A stretch of 64,000 bases of DNA, taken from the NCBI GenBank assembly GCA_029008115.1, contig JAQXJC010000039.1, forward strand, positions 1-64,000, written 5' to 3'. The position numbers and the translations under genes were made by a program. The notes below the pieces were generated by a model. It was not told where the DNA came from, made no database searches, and was given only the letters and a program-made list of their open reading frames with translations. This DNA comes from Desulfovibrionaceae bacterium (GTDB taxonomy: Bacteria; Desulfobacterota; Desulfovibrionia; Desulfovibrionales; Desulfovibrionaceae). Shown one piece after another: positions 9,392-19,819 of this stretch. The first letter of the stretch is position 1; each line of letters opens with the position of its first letter.

Positions 9392-10206
9392 GCTGGCTCC
9401 GTCCGGCAGAAAAGAAACGTCTTGTCCCAGTCAGGGAAGGACGGTACAGGCGCCTTCTTTCCCAGCGCACGCCACACGGGCACGCGCGCCACGCGGCAGA
9501 CCGCGCCTGAAGGCGCGCCCAGGCAGCTCCGCATGGCCTCATCTGCCGGAGAGAAGACAATGTCCCCTTCCTGTTCCATTCCGTCCGCCATATCCGCATG
9601 CACCAGCAGCGCCGTACCATCCGGCAGGAAGAGCGCGGCCTGCTCCAGCATCACGCGCCACGGCGGCAGCAGACCGGCATCCACGCGCAAGGGCTGGGAG
9701 GCGGGATCAGCCAGCGGGCCGAAGTCCTCCACCGCATCCCCCTCGCCCAGAGCTCCTTCCAGCAAACTGCCTGAACAGTGGCGCGCCAGGTCGCGCAGTT
9801 CCAGCACGCGCTCTTCCAGCAGCCATGCCCAGATCAGCACCTTCTGCCCGCGCAGACGGGCCTGCCGCAGCGCTTCCGCGCCCGGCGCCGCGCCTTCTCC
9901 CGTGCGCATGAACTGCCGCAGCTCCTCCTGTTCCGCCGCCTGCCGTGCGGCCCGCGCCCCTCCCTGCATAACAGACAGCGCCTGCAGGGGCACGCCGGAA
10001 AGAGCCGCGCTTTCCATGGCGCGCATGTCGCGCAGGCACAGCGCCGCCTCCCGCTCGCTGAAGGGATAGCCTTCCGGCGTAAAGCGCTGCCTGCCGTCCC
10101 CGCCGTCCGCCGGCAGGCCCGGCCACAGTCTCAGCCAGCCCTGCCATGCGGCAAGCTCCGGCCGCAGGGCGGGATGCAATTCTGGGAAACAAACTACTGC
10201 TGTCAT
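9388..10206 (-). CDS. Unknown protein coupled to HAD phosphatase
   Basis: A 272-residue soluble protein that I do not recognise. It has no signal peptide, membrane segment or obvious catalytic motif. It is rich in Ala, Leu, Glu and Arg, with a helical middle (about residues 85-170) and a C-terminal part that looks beta-rich. ATG 10206 has AGGAGA upstream. A good promoter lies about 100 bases ahead (10309-10337), and the gene overlaps the following HAD gene by four bases, so the pair forms a two-gene operon. GC-rich codon use like the neighbours argues for a resident gene. Confidence 0.6.
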   Translation of the reverse strand: MTAVVCFPELHPALRPELAAWQGWLRLWPGLPADGGDGRQRFTPEGYPFSEREAALCLRDMRAMESAALSGVPLQALSVMQGGARAARQAAEQEELRQFMRTGEGAAPGAEALRQARLRGQKVLIWAWLLEERVLELRDLARHCSGSLLEGALGEGDAVEDFGPLADPASQPLRVDAGLLPPWRVMLEQAALFLPDGTALLVHADMADGMEQEGDIVFSPADEAMRSCLGAPSGAVCRVARVPVWRALGKKAPVPSFPDWDKTFLFCRTEPA

Positions 10207-10239
10207 GCATTCTCCTTGCGCTTGCAATACTGTGCCCGG

Positions 10240-10270
10240 AGGCCCGCCGGAACGGCGACCCCGCGGGCCT
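10240..10270. terminator. Possible terminator hairpin
   Basis: AGGCCCGC pairs with GCGGGCCT across a 15-base loop, in the leader of the unknown gene and beyond the HAD-IIA stop. There is no clear T-run, so it could be an end for the HAD-IIA transcript or a leader structure. Confidence 0.3.
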
Positions 10271-10308
10271 TCCCCGGCCGGAACGAACCGGGGGCTTCCT
10301 GTTCAGGT

Positions 10309-10337
10309 ATAATGTAAACAGCTTCAGCGCCTGTCAA
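10309..10337 (-). promoter_or_regulatory. Sigma-70-type promoter
   Basis: On the minus strand a perfect TTGACA (10337-10332) is followed after 17 bases by CATTAT (10314-10309). It overlaps the last codons of the HAD-IIA gene and points at the gene starting at 10206. Confidence 0.5.
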
Positions 10338-11109
10338 CCGCAGGCCAGGCCAGACCAAGATGCTCCGCAATGATGGCGGGGGGCATGTCTTCACGCTCGG
10401 CATCGGCACGGGTGGCCTCTCCGGAAAGCACCAGGATAAAATCAATGCCCGCATTTTCCGCCAGTTTCTTGTCCGTCATGAGGCGGTCTCCCGCCATGAC
10501 CATGGCTTCGCGCGGATAGCGGGCCAGCAGCGGCGCCAGCACGCGCGGATCCGGCTTGCCAAAGACAAACTGCGGCACGCGGCCCGTTGCGGCCTCGTAC
10601 AGCTTTATCATGCTTCCCACGTCCGGCAGGGGCCCTTCCGGCGAGGGGCAGACAAAGTCGGGATGCGTCGCCAGAAAAAGCACGTCCCTCTTTTGCAGAA
10701 GCAGGGCCGAGCGCGCCAGCTTTTCGTAGGTCAGCTCCGTGTCATAGGCCAGAATAACGGCCTGCGCCCCTTCCTCCGTCTGCGCCAGCTCCGGCATGCG
10801 CTCCGCAAGATCACGCCGGAAGTCGCTGTTGCCCACCACGTAGGCCGTGCCAATCCTCCGCTCCCGCAGGAAGTCCACCAGCGGCGTGACGGGAGAGAGA
10901 AGCCGCTCCCGCGTGGCGGGAATGCCCATGCCGTTCAGCTTCCTGACGTAGGTGTCCGGCGCCTTGGATGTATTATTGCTGAGAAAGAAGAAATCCAGAT
11001 GCTCCCAGTGTGCGCGGATAAAGGACACCGCCCCCTCAATGGGGCGATCTCCCAGATAGACGGTACCATCCATATCCAGCACAACGCAACGCTTCTTTGT
11101 CCAGTCCAT
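10324..11109 (-). CDS. HAD-IIA phosphatase (NagD-like)
   Basis: A 261-residue HAD hydrolase of subclass IIA (NagD/AraL/4-nitrophenylphosphatase type). Motif I is VVLDMDGTVYLGDRP, motif II is FLSNNTSKA, the cap domain lies between, motif III is the Lys in FGKPDPRVL, and motif IV is MAGDRLMTDKKLAENAG. ATG 11109 has GGAGGAG nearby; ATG 11130 is the alternative. It is transcribed divergently from glpABC across a 236-base gap. Members of this subclass include glycerol-phosphate phosphatases, so a role in glycerol-3-phosphate balance is possible but rests on position only. Confidence 0.8.
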   Translation of the reverse strand: MDWTKKRCVVLDMDGTVYLGDRPIEGAVSFIRAHWEHLDFFFLSNNTSKAPDTYVRKLNGMGIPATRERLLSPVTPLVDFLRERRIGTAYVVGNSDFRRDLAERMPELAQTEEGAQAVILAYDTELTYEKLARSALLLQKRDVLFLATHPDFVCPSPEGPLPDVGSMIKLYEAATGRVPQFVFGKPDPRVLAPLLARYPREAMVMAGDRLMTDKKLAENAGIDFILVLSGEATRADAEREDMPPAIIAEHLGLAWPAVDRR

Positions 11110-11229
11110 GAAAACGCGCTCCTCCCACATAGGAATCCTTCAAGCATACACGCCCTGCGCGCACGAGGCAAGCCTGTCCGCACAGCCGCAACAAATATAA
11201 CGTGCGCGCGAGTGAGGGCCTGTCCACCC

Positions 11230-11258
11230 TTGACTGGATTTCTGGAAAGGTCTACAAC
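11230..11258 (+). promoter_or_regulatory. Candidate glpABC promoter
   Basis: TTGACT (11230-11235), a 17-base spacer and TACAAC (11253-11258), about 90 bases before the glpA start, in the divergent gap with the HAD-IIA gene. The downstream leader is conspicuously AT-rich. No operator was recognised. Confidence 0.35.
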
Positions 11259-11345
11259 CTTGGAATCTTTTTTCGTTTTACAATAATTTCTCTCAAAATA
11301 TTTTCACATGCGAAGATTCATGCCCCTTGCGGCATGGGAGGCACG

Positions 11346-12950
11346 GTGAAAGAAACTACAGTAGTCATCATTGGCGGCGGCGCCACCGGGGCAGGCATTC
11401 TGCGCGATTTGAGCATGCGCGGCGTAAGGGCCATCCTGCTGGAACAGGGCGGACTGGCGCACGGCACAAGCTCGCGCTTCCACGGCCTGCTGCACAGCGG
11501 CGGGCGCTATGCCGTGGGGGACAATGAGGCCGCGCGCGAATGTATTGAGGAAAATACCATCCTGCGCCGCGTGGGCAGGGAATGCGTGGAGGAGACGGAG
11601 GGATTCTTCGTCCTCACGCCGCAGGACGATCCCGCCTACGTGGACGGCTGGGTGGAGGCCTGCGACAGGGCCGGCATCCGGGCGGAACAGGTGGACGTGG
11701 CCGAGGCCCGGCGCCTGGAGCCGAATCTGGCCCCCGATATTCTGGCCGTCTACCGCGTGCCCGATGCCTGCGTGGACGGCTTCCGGCTGGTCTGGCACAA
11801 TGCCTGCTCCGCCCGCAGATATGGCGGGGAGCTGCTCACCTACCACCGGGTGACGGGCATCGAGCAGCAGGGCGGCCGCATCCGGGGCGTCACCGCGCGC
11901 AACATGATCAGCGGCGAGGACGTGCGCATAGCCTGCGACGTTGTGATCAATGCCGCCGGTTCCTGGGCGGGACAGGTGGCGCAGCTGGCCGGACTGGACG
12001 TGCGCGTCTCTCCCGACCGAGGCACGCTCATTGCCTTCAACCACCGCTTCACTTCCCGCGTCATCAACAGGCTGCACAAAAGCTCGGACGGCGATATTTT
12101 CGTCCCGCACGGTTCCATTACCATTCTGGGGACAACCTCTTCCGCCACGGACAGGCCGGACAGCACCACGCCCACCAGCGCCGAGGTGCTGCGCCTGCTG
12201 GAGCTGGGGCGCCCCCTGTTCCCGCATATCGGCAGCTACCGCATCCTGCGCGCCTTTGCGGGCACGCGCCCGCTCTATGACGCCGGCGGCGCGGGCGGAC
12301 GTTCCGCCAGTCGGGGCTTCCATATCGTGGATCATGAGGAAGAGGGGCTCGCCGGCATGGCCAGCATCTTTGGCGGCAAGCTGACCACCTACCGCCTCAT
12401 GGCGGAGAAGCTCTGCGACCATGTGTGCGCCCGCCTTGGCGTAAGCGCGCCCTGCCGCACCGCCGAAGAGCCCATGCTGGAGCCGGCCCCCGCAGGACTG
12501 CTGAAACGGGCCGCCGGGCTCTTTCCCATGCAGGGCGCGGAGCTGGCGGCCCACCGCCTTGGCGCCTCCTTCGGCAAGGTGGTGGAGATGATGGAAGAGG
12601 ACAGGGAGCGGCAGATTATCTGCGAATGCGAAATGGTCAGCCGCGCGGAAATCGAATTTGTCGCCGGCGACCCCGCCACCCACTCCCTGCATGATGTCCG
12701 CCTGCGCACGCGCATGGGCATGGGCACATGCCAGGGAACCTTCTGCTCCCTGCGGGCCATTGGCGCGCTGGAAGAATGCGCCGCCCATCTGGCCCTCTCC
12801 CCCACCGAGGATGTCCGCCAGTTTGCCCAGGAGCGCTGGAAGGGCCTGCGTCCTGCCCTGTGGGGTACGCAGGCCAGGGAAGTCATGCTCAGCCGCGCGG
12901 TCTATGCCGCTACCATGAATCTTGACGGAGCCATACATGAACAGGACTGA
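11346..12950 (+). CDS. glpA: Anaerobic glycerol-3-P dehydrogenase subunit A
   Basis: The 534-residue catalytic FAD subunit oxidises sn-glycerol-3-phosphate to dihydroxyacetone phosphate during anaerobic growth. The dinucleotide-binding motif VVIIGGGATGAGILRDL is at the N-terminus, followed by the family signature SSRFHGLLHSGGRYA. The C-terminal BFD-like domain carries Cys residues in IICECEMVSR and GMGTCQGTFC that would hold a [2Fe-2S] cluster, a feature of GlpA and not of aerobic GlpD. I prefer GTG 11346 with GGGAGG four bases ahead; ATG 11334 is the alternative. It overlaps glpB by 14 bases. Confidence 0.93.
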   Translation: MKETTVVIIGGGATGAGILRDLSMRGVRAILLEQGGLAHGTSSRFHGLLHSGGRYAVGDNEAARECIEENTILRRVGRECVEETEGFFVLTPQDDPAYVDGWVEACDRAGIRAEQVDVAEARRLEPNLAPDILAVYRVPDACVDGFRLVWHNACSARRYGGELLTYHRVTGIEQQGGRIRGVTARNMISGEDVRIACDVVINAAGSWAGQVAQLAGLDVRVSPDRGTLIAFNHRFTSRVINRLHKSSDGDIFVPHGSITILGTTSSATDRPDSTTPTSAEVLRLLELGRPLFPHIGSYRILRAFAGTRPLYDAGGAGGRSASRGFHIVDHEEEGLAGMASIFGGKLTTYRLMAEKLCDHVCARLGVSAPCRTAEEPMLEPAPAGLLKRAAGLFPMQGAELAAHRLGASFGKVVEMMEEDRERQIICECEMVSRAEIEFVAGDPATHSLHDVRLRTRMGMGTCQGTFCSLRAIGALEECAAHLALSPTEDVRQFAQERWKGLRPALWGTQAREVMLSRAVYAATMNLDGAIHEQD

Positions 12951-14181
12951 TGTCATCGTTGCAGGCGCGGGCATGGCCGGTCTGCTGGCGGCCCTTGCGG
13001 CGGCACGCAATGGCCGCACGGTGAAGCTCATCACCGAGGGCGTGGGCTCGCTGGCCATCAGCGGCGGCTGCATAGACCTGCTGGGCTATGTCGGCGGAAA
13101 GGCCGTGGAGCATCCGTGGCAGGCCCTGGACTCGCTTGAGGCCGGCCACCCCTACCGCATTCTCGGCAGGGACAGGGTGCATGCCGCTCTTGCGGCCTTT
13201 GAGGAACTGACCGCCGCCGCAGGCTATCCGTACACCGCGCCCGCGGACGGCAGAAACCGCCGCATCCCCACCATCATGGGCACGCTCAAGCCCTCCTGGC
13301 TCTGTTCCCCCGCCGGACATGCCGAGGCGCTGGCCTCCGCCCGCCGCGTGCTGGTGCTGGGCGTGGAAGGGTTCAAGGACTGCCATCCCGCCGTGGTCGT
13401 CCGGCAGCTCAAACGTTACCCGGAAATGGCCGGCAAAGAATTTACGTCCGCCATGATCCGCCTGCCGGAACGGCAGCGCCGGCGCACCCTGAGCCCCCTG
13501 GACGTGGCCCGCTTTCTGGACACTGATGCGGGACGCGCATGGATGGAGCGGGAGCTGACTCCCCACGGGGGCAGATACGATGTTGTGCTCCTGCCTCCCA
13601 TCTGCGGGACCCATGCCGATGACGGCGCGCGGCAGGTTCTGAGCCGCGCTCTGGCCTGTCCCGTGCTGGAAATGCTATCCATTCCGCCGGGCGTGGGCGG
13701 CCTGCGCCTGCGCGAGATGCTGTGCGGCGAACTGGCCAGACTGGGCGTGACGCTGGTGGAAAATGCCACAGTCTCCCGTGCGGAAGTGACGAACGGCCGC
13801 TGCACCGCCCTTGTCACCACCGCGCCGGATGCCGAGCGCCGCCACGAGGCTACGGAATTCATCCTTGCCACCGGCGGCGTGCTGGGAGGCGGCATTGCTA
13901 CCGAGCCGGGCCGGGCGCGGGAACGCATCTGCGCCATTCCCATAGAGATGCCGGAAGACCCGGAGCAATGGTCCACACCGGAACTGTTCGCACAGCATGC
14001 CATCACCAGCATGGGCGTGCGCGTGGATGCGCAGCTGCGCCCCGTGGGACCTGACGGCGCCGTTCTGCTGCGCAATGTCCGCTTTGCGGGCCGCACGCTG
14101 GGCGGCTATGATTTCGGGCTGGAAAAAAGCGGCTTCGGCGTGGCCATCGCCACAGGCTGGACGGCCGGCAGCCTGGCATAG
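12937..14181 (+). CDS. glpB: Anaerobic glycerol-3-P dehydrogenase subunit B
   Basis: A 414-residue flavoprotein subunit of the GlpABC complex, thought to pass electrons from GlpA toward the membrane subunit. The N-terminal motif VIVAGAGMAGLLAALAAARNG binds the flavin nucleotide, and SLAISGGCIDLLGYV is typical of GlpB. The C-terminal GGYDFGLEKSGFGVAIATG closes the FAD domain. ATG 12937 has GGAG seven bases upstream and lies inside the end of glpA, which indicates coupled translation. Confidence 0.92.
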   Translation: MNRTDVIVAGAGMAGLLAALAAARNGRTVKLITEGVGSLAISGGCIDLLGYVGGKAVEHPWQALDSLEAGHPYRILGRDRVHAALAAFEELTAAAGYPYTAPADGRNRRIPTIMGTLKPSWLCSPAGHAEALASARRVLVLGVEGFKDCHPAVVVRQLKRYPEMAGKEFTSAMIRLPERQRRRTLSPLDVARFLDTDAGRAWMERELTPHGGRYDVVLLPPICGTHADDGARQVLSRALACPVLEMLSIPPGVGGLRLREMLCGELARLGVTLVENATVSRAEVTNGRCTALVTTAPDAERRHEATEFILATGGVLGGGIATEPGRARERICAIPIEMPEDPEQWSTPELFAQHAITSMGVRVDAQLRPVGPDGAVLLRNVRFAGRTLGGYDFGLEKSGFGVAIATGWTAGSLA

Positions 14182-14192
14182 AGGATACTGCC

Positions 14193-15386
14193 ATGAAACT
14201 ACGTTTGAATCCCGATGCCTGCATTGCCTGCACCAGCTGCGTAGTGCAGTGTCCCGTGGCGGAAGCCACTCCGGAATTTCTCGGCCCGCGCATGGTCGGC
14301 CCCGCGGCCCAGCGCTTCCGCCTCATGGGGTCGGGCGAGGATGAGTCCCTGCACTACTGCGCCAACTGCAAGAACTGCGATATTTCCTGCCCGCACGGCG
14401 TGCTCATCTCCACATTCAACATGATGGCCCGCGCGGAGCAGGCCAGGAAGGGCCCCTTCTCCCTGCGGGACTGGATGCTGTCCCACGGTGCATTTCTGGC
14501 CAGAGCGCTGGGGCTGCTCCCCGCTGCCCTGCGGAACTTCGGCATGCTGAACCCGGCAAGCCGCTGGGCGCTGGACAGGCTCGGCGTATCCGCCCAGGCT
14601 CCCCTGCCCCGTTTTGCCGCCAGAACCTTCCGCCGGCAGCTCAGGACATTTGCCCAGCCCGACGCCAGCAGGAGCGTGGTCTTCTTCCCCGGCTGCTATG
14701 TGGACATCTATGATCCGCAGACGGGGCTGGACATTGTCTGGCTGCTGAACAGAGCCGGATACCGCGTCATCGTGCCGGATGCGTTCGACTGCTGCGGGCT
14801 GCCCATGATAGCCAACGGCTTCTGGGAAGATGCCCGCAGGAATGCCGCCAGAAACGCCGAAGAGCTGGCCGGCTGGCGGCGGAAGGGCGTGGAGGTGATT
14901 ACGGCCTGTCCCTCCTGTGCGCTGATGTTCAAGAACGATCTGCCCGAATACTTCCCCGAGCTGGCGGACAGCATGGAAGGCGCCGCCCCCACGGATGCGC
15001 AGGAATTTGTGCTGCGCCTCGTGGACAATGGCGAGCTCCCCCTGCCCGCGACGGGCGCTCCTCTGGACATCATCTACCATGCCCCCTGCCACCTGCGTGC
15101 GCAGGGCCTGGGACTGCCCGGGCTGGAGCTGCTCCAGTCCCTGCCCGGCGTGCGGGCGACCAACGCCAACGCGGGCTGCTGCGGCATCTCCGGCAGCTAT
15201 GGCTTCAAAAAGGAAAAATATCATATCGCCCAGCGCATCGGGCAGAGGCTCTTCACAGCCGTGCGCCAGAGCAAGGCCCCCGTGGCGGCATCCGAGTGCG
15301 GCACCTGCCGGGTGCAGATCGAGCATGGCTCCGGCAAGCAGTGCCTGCATCCGCTGACCATTCTCCGACGCCGCATGGAAGCGTAA
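14193..15386 (+). CDS. glpC: Anaerobic glycerol-3-P dehydrogenase subunit C
   Basis: A 397-residue iron-sulfur subunit that links GlpAB to the quinone pool. Two ferredoxin-type [4Fe-4S] sites lie near the N-terminus ([12 protein letters not shown] and [12 protein letters not shown]). Two CCG domains follow, one with [10 protein letters not shown]...DCCGLPM and one with [10 protein letters not shown]...[11 protein letters not shown], as in heterodisulfide-reductase-like subunits. It starts 11 bases after glpB and is followed by a terminator hairpin, so glpABC is a complete three-gene operon. Confidence 0.95.
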   Translation: MKLRLNPDACIACTSCVVQCPVAEATPEFLGPRMVGPAAQRFRLMGSGEDESLHYCANCKNCDISCPHGVLISTFNMMARAEQARKGPFSLRDWMLSHGAFLARALGLLPAALRNFGMLNPASRWALDRLGVSAQAPLPRFAARTFRRQLRTFAQPDASRSVVFFPGCYVDIYDPQTGLDIVWLLNRAGYRVIVPDAFDCCGLPMIANGFWEDARRNAARNAEELAGWRRKGVEVITACPSCALMFKNDLPEYFPELADSMEGAAPTDAQEFVLRLVDNGELPLPATGAPLDIIYHAPCHLRAQGLGLPGLELLQSLPGVRATNANAGCCGISGSYGFKKEKYHIAQRIGQRLFTAVRQSKAPVAASECGTCRVQIEHGSGKQCLHPLTILRRRMEA

Positions 15387-15416
15387 CGGGAGAGTACTCC
15401 GGCGCACAGCGCATTC

Positions 15417-15441
15417 CGGGCCGCACATGCGGCCCGTTTTC
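15417..15441 (+). terminator. Terminator of glpABC
   Basis: GGGCCGC-ACAT-GCGGCCC followed by GTTTTCG, 30 bases after the glpC stop. It also separates glpC from the convergent histidine kinase gene. Confidence 0.7.
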
Positions 15442-15546
15442 GTTCCATGCGGCAACGGGAATTTCCTTCTCCTGCCCATCCTTCTGCCCGTCACACGGAA
15501 GGCAATGGCGCAGCTTTCCGTGTTCCAGGCAGCATCCCGGCCCCGG

Positions 15547-18369
15547 CTATGCGATCCAGTGTTCCAGAATCTGGCGCAGCTTCTCCACATTTACGGGTTT
15601 GGACACATGCTCGTTGATGCCGGCTTCAAGGCACTGCCGCACGTCATCGTCAAAGGCATTGGCCGTCAGGGCAATGATGGGGACGGCATGGCCGCTTCCC
15701 TTCTCCAGCTCCCGAATGGCGCGGGATGCTTCCAGCCCATCCATGACGGGCATGCGCAAATCCATCAGCACAGCGTCATAGCCGCCGGGCGCAGCCTTGC
15801 GGAACCTTTCCACTCCTATGCGTCCGTTTTCCGCGCAGTCCACGGATACGCCCCATTTGCCCAGCAGCTGCGTCATGATGGATGCGTTCAGAGGATGATC
15901 CTCGCACAGCAGCACATGCCTGCCCTGAAGTGTGGCCGGATGATTCCTGCCGGCCTCTCCCTCCCCGTGCGGCGGCGCACAGCGGGGAAAGCGCAGACGC
16001 AGGCTGATCTTCGTCCCCTGCCCCAGCCGGCTTTCGATGGCAATCTCGCCCCCCATCAGGTCCACCAGGTCCTTCACAATGGCCATGCCCAGCCCGGCCC
16101 CTTCCTGCCGTTCCGCATTGGGAAGCCTTTCCTGCGAAAAGGGCTCAAAGATATGGGGCAGAAATTCCTCGCTGATACCAATGCCCGTATCGCTGATCAC
16201 ATAGGAATCGGTAACCATATCGCCGTCCACGGAGCTTTCCATGACAATATCCACCCTGCCGCCGGATGGCGTATACTTCACGGCATTGGATACCAGATTC
16301 ATGATCAGCTGCTCCAGCCGGGAGGAATCCGCCATAATCCACGCCTCGCCCGGGAAGCGGGGCAGCCGCGTTTCCAGCCGCACTCCCTTTTCCTCCGCCG
16401 CCCGCATGGCATGCACCAGCACATTTTCCAGCAGCACCTTCCGATCCACGGGCGCGGGACGCAGCACCATGCGGCCGGACTCGATCTTGCTCATGTCCAG
16501 CGTGTCATTGATGAGATTCAGCAGATATTCCCCGCTCAGCGACATTTGCGCCAGGTCCCTGCGTATCTCGGCCAGGTCTGTCTTATCCTTCATCAACGCG
16601 GCCAGACAGAGAATGCCGTTCATGGGGGTGCGCATGTCATGGCTCACACGGGCGAGAAAATCCGTCTTCGCCGCGCAGGCTTTTTCCAGAGCCGCATTCT
16701 TCTTTTCCAGCATGGCCAGATGGCGCCGGCGGGAAGCCATGTATATGCACAGAAAAACAATTGTGCAGAACATGACGATGCCGGCCGCCATGAGCTCATA
16801 GCGCACCTTGTACAGCCAGTCTGAAAAGCTGTACTGATAGGGCATGTTGAAATAGGTATAGAGTATCTGTTCGATCTCCTTGTCGGGAATATCGGATATG
16901 GCCTTGTTCAGCACACCCAGCAGGGCCGGGTCCACAGTGGAAAGCGCCACCATCAGCGCGCTTGAGTTCTTGTTGAGCGGCTCCCAGACCGCAAGATTGT
17001 CAAAGCGCGAGTTCTTCGTCTGGTAGCTGAATTCAATGGAGGAAAGCAGCGTCACGTCCGCTTCGCCGCGCGCCACGGCCTCCAGACACTGCTTGGCCGT
17101 GGCGTAGTGTCTGATATGTGCGTTTTCGTAGTGTGCGGCAATGAACTTCCGCCAGTAGCTCCGGCCCAGCGTAAGTGCCACGCTGCCCGGCCCCACGCTT
17201 TCGGCAAACTGGTAGCTCTTTCTGATGACGCCCGTTGTCTTGTATTCCAGAACGGGGCGGCTGGCCACGAACTGCCCGTCGTTCACGGCCGTGAACTGAA
17301 GCTCGTTCACGCCGATGATGAAGTCGACTACACCGTCCCGCAGCAGATCATAGGCATACTGGCTGCGCGGAATCGGATGCACGCGGATGGTCAGACCGGA
17401 GCGGCTGGCAATACTGCGCAGCACGTCATTATAGATGCCCGCCGGCTTGCCGTCCCTGTCCACATAGGCAAGCGGCGCCGTGTCTTCATACAGGCCGACG
17501 GTAATTTCCCGTCCGCTTCCGGCAACGGCATTTTCTTCGGGCGAATAGGCCACATGCCCGCGCACGCCGGCCCCGCCCGCAATATCAAGGGACGGCGCGG
17601 GACGCTCCACCAGCATCCGCAGCATGGCTTCGTCAATCTCGTTCAGCAGGGCCCTGTTATGCGGCGAAACCGCATAGTAGAAAGGCTCCGCCCCGATAAA
17701 GGCCACGACGCTGACATCATCCTCCGCAGTGCTCAACGTACTGTACAGGCACATGTCCGCCTTGCCGAGCCGCAGGGCGGCCAGCCGTTCTTCCGCCGAT
17801 TCAATGTCCACAGTGATGAAGGAAAAGCCATGCTTCGCGGCATATTGCCGGAACAGGGCCGCATTGCGGCTGTCCGCATTCATGGCTATCCGCTTGCCGT
17901 CAAAGGAGGCAAAATCCTCAAACAGGATGCCGGAAGACCGGGATGCGTAGAGGGCTATGCTCTGGTAGCCGCCGCAGAGCGCGGAAAAGCCCATCTCCTG
18001 CTCTTTCCGGGGAGTCTTCCGCATGGGGAAGATAAGGTCGATCTCGTCATTCAGAAGCCGCCGGCGGCTTTCCTCCCAGGTGCCGGGCACATAGACCAGC
18101 CTCCAGCCGCAATGGCGCGCCAGAGCTTGCAGAACAGGTGCGCACACCCCTCTGGGCTCGCCCCTGTCCAGCCAGAGAAAGCGACTCATGTCGCACGCCA
18201 CGCGCACCACCTGCGACGCGGCTCCTTTCCCGGCTTCCTGAGCGCGAACATGTGCCGGCAGGAGCACAACGAGCAGACATACGGCCAGAAGACACAAGAC
18301 CGGCGGCCTCATCCCGAACGCCGCACCTGAAAGGCCGGTTCTCTCCCCCCTGTTTCTGGCAGTGCTCAT
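15547..18369 (-). CDS. Hybrid sensor kinase, two SBP3 sensor domains
   Basis: A 940-residue membrane-bound hybrid histidine kinase. After a leader and hydrophobic signal (about residues 20-43) come two tandem periplasmic solute-binding (SBP_bac_3/PBPb) domains, about residues 50-265 and 280-510, then a transmembrane helix near 535-555. The cytoplasmic part has HisKA with H577 in [12 protein letters not shown], HATPase_c with [15 protein letters not shown] and GAGLGMAIV, and a C-terminal receiver with D870 in [11 protein letters not shown]. This is the BvgS/EvgS architecture but without an HPt domain; a separate HPt gene lies in the same cluster (19820-20167). The ligand is probably a small polar molecule such as an amino acid, by family analogy only. 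The gene starts 35 bases after the GGDEF gene. Confidence 0.9.
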   Translation of the reverse strand: MSTARNRGERTGLSGAAFGMRPPVLCLLAVCLLVVLLPAHVRAQEAGKGAASQVVRVACDMSRFLWLDRGEPRGVCAPVLQALARHCGWRLVYVPGTWEESRRRLLNDEIDLIFPMRKTPRKEQEMGFSALCGGYQSIALYASRSSGILFEDFASFDGKRIAMNADSRNAALFRQYAAKHGFSFITVDIESAEERLAALRLGKADMCLYSTLSTAEDDVSVVAFIGAEPFYYAVSPHNRALLNEIDEAMLRMLVERPAPSLDIAGGAGVRGHVAYSPEENAVAGSGREITVGLYEDTAPLAYVDRDGKPAGIYNDVLRSIASRSGLTIRVHPIPRSQYAYDLLRDGVVDFIIGVNELQFTAVNDGQFVASRPVLEYKTTGVIRKSYQFAESVGPGSVALTLGRSYWRKFIAAHYENAHIRHYATAKQCLEAVARGEADVTLLSSIEFSYQTKNSRFDNLAVWEPLNKNSSALMVALSTVDPALLGVLNKAISDIPDKEIEQILYTYFNMPYQYSFSDWLYKVRYELMAAGIVMFCTIVFLCIYMASRRRHLAMLEKKNAALEKACAAKTDFLARVSHDMRTPMNGILCLAALMKDKTDLAEIRRDLAQMSLSGEYLLNLINDTLDMSKIESGRMVLRPAPVDRKVLLENVLVHAMRAAEEKGVRLETRLPRFPGEAWIMADSSRLEQLIMNLVSNAVKYTPSGGRVDIVMESSVDGDMVTDSYVISDTGIGISEEFLPHIFEPFSQERLPNAERQEGAGLGMAIVKDLVDLMGGEIAIESRLGQGTKISLRLRFPRCAPPHGEGEAGRNHPATLQGRHVLLCEDHPLNASIMTQLLGKWGVSVDCAENGRIGVERFRKAAPGGYDAVLMDLRMPVMDGLEASRAIRELEKGSGHAVPIIALTANAFDDDVRQCLEAGINEHVSKPVNVEKLRQILEHWIA

Positions 18370-18404
18370 GTCTCCTCCAAAGCATGTGCGGCGCACGGGC
18401 CGCC

Positions 18405-19730
18405 CTACAGATCGCAAAACTGGACATGCGTATCCCGGCCGCACTCCTTGGCGGCATACATGGCCTTGTCCGCATGCTCATACAGCATGCTGAACGTCGT
18501 GCCGTCATGGGGCGCAAAGGTAACGCCTATGCTGCATGTCACAATGCGCGTCTTTCCGTCTCTGACCACGGCCTGCCGCAGCACTCTTTTGAGGTAGTCG
18601 AGCTTTGCGTCAATGAAATCCGCATAGCGCTCCGTGGGGATGTAGGCGAAGAACTCATCGCCGCCCAGACGGCAGACCAGGTCGTTCGTGCGGAAGGAAT
18701 CCCGCAGCGTCTGTGCAATGTTCTGGAGCACAACATCGCCATACTGATGGCCGAAGGCATCGTTGATTGCCTTGAAATGGTCTATGTCTATGAGGATGAA
18801 GACGCCATACTGCCCTTTTTCCAGCAGCCTGCCGATGGCCTTCTCGCCATATTCCCGGTTAAAGGTCTGTGTCAGCGCGTCATAGCGCGACTTTCTGATC
18901 AGCCCCAGCACATACTGCATGATCGCATTGATGATGAGGCTGATCACAAGGGAAATCACAAACAGAAGCAGGGCATACAGGGAGAGCCGCCCGGACGTGA
19001 GCTCGTTGCATTCCGTATATGCGTGGATGCTGAAGCGCATGCCGTGAATGAAGAAATCGTGGACATCATACAGCCTCCCATCGTCAAAGCCGCTGTCGCA
19101 CAGCTCTTCATACTGTCCCGGCTGCGGCCCCTCCCGCACAATGCGGTAGGAAGCGCCCACATTCTTCAGGGCATCCAGCTCGCCCGTGGCAAGACTGTGA
19201 AAATCCAGCGTGGCCGCCACCAGCCCCCAGTCTCTGGTGGTTCCGTCCGGCTGCGGCATGACTACCTTGAGCCAGCCAATAACGCCATCGCCGGTCGGCG
19301 TGCTTCTGGCGGCGCGCGGCGTCGACAGCATGCCCAGCTCTCCGCTTTCCCTGCTGCCGGGGCCCACGGCGGACAGCAGGTCCAGCCCCAGCAGAGACTC
19401 GCCGTTCTTCAGCGGATACACATCCCGCACGATGCCTCCCGGCGCGAGCATCACGTTGCCGATGTCCTTGTTCCGGTGCAGCATGGGCCCGACATTGGCC
19501 AGATCAATCTCTCCTCCCCTGGCCCCCAGCACCAGGGCCTGAAGAAAATACACGGACTTCAGCGCATCGCTGGCATGATGCTGCACCTGCCGGGCGCGCA
19601 TTTCCATGGCCGCGGCCAGCGCCCTGTGCTCTTCCCTGTGCGCGTGGCAGAAGAGCAGGACTGCCGCCACTATTGATACCAGCAGCACAGAGGCGAAAAT
19701 CACCCTGAACAGTTCCATCCGATCTTTCAT
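18405..19730 (-). CDS. Membrane diguanylate cyclase
   Basis: A 441-residue protein predicted to make c-di-GMP. Two transmembrane helices (about residues 8-28 and 250-275) bracket a periplasmic sensor region of about 220 residues that I cannot assign to a named fold. The C-terminal GGDEF domain (about 285-440) has an intact GGDEF motif at 356-360 (RLGGDEFFAYIP) and the metal-binding Asp in FILIDIDHFKAIND. No RxxD inhibitory site was obvious just before GGDEF. It sits between the HPt gene and the hybrid kinase gene on the same strand, consistent with a shared signalling unit. Confidence 0.88.
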   Translation of the reverse strand: MKDRMELFRVIFASVLLVSIVAAVLLFCHAHREEHRALAAAMEMRARQVQHHASDALKSVYFLQALVLGARGGEIDLANVGPMLHRNKDIGNVMLAPGGIVRDVYPLKNGESLLGLDLLSAVGPGSRESGELGMLSTPRAARSTPTGDGVIGWLKVVMPQPDGTTRDWGLVAATLDFHSLATGELDALKNVGASYRIVREGPQPGQYEELCDSGFDDGRLYDVHDFFIHGMRFSIHAYTECNELTSGRLSLYALLLFVISLVISLIINAIMQYVLGLIRKSRYDALTQTFNREYGEKAIGRLLEKGQYGVFILIDIDHFKAINDAFGHQYGDVVLQNIAQTLRDSFRTNDLVCRLGGDEFFAYIPTERYADFIDAKLDYLKRVLRQAVVRDGKTRIVTCSIGVTFAPHDGTTFSMLYEHADKAMYAAKECGRDTHVQFCDL

Positions 19731-19819
19731 CAGGCGCCCTCTTGTCAAAAAGCCATCACTGCGCACACTGCGATCATGTCTGAAGCAGCAGCCGCAGCCT
19801 GCCGGAACGCATATCGCGG

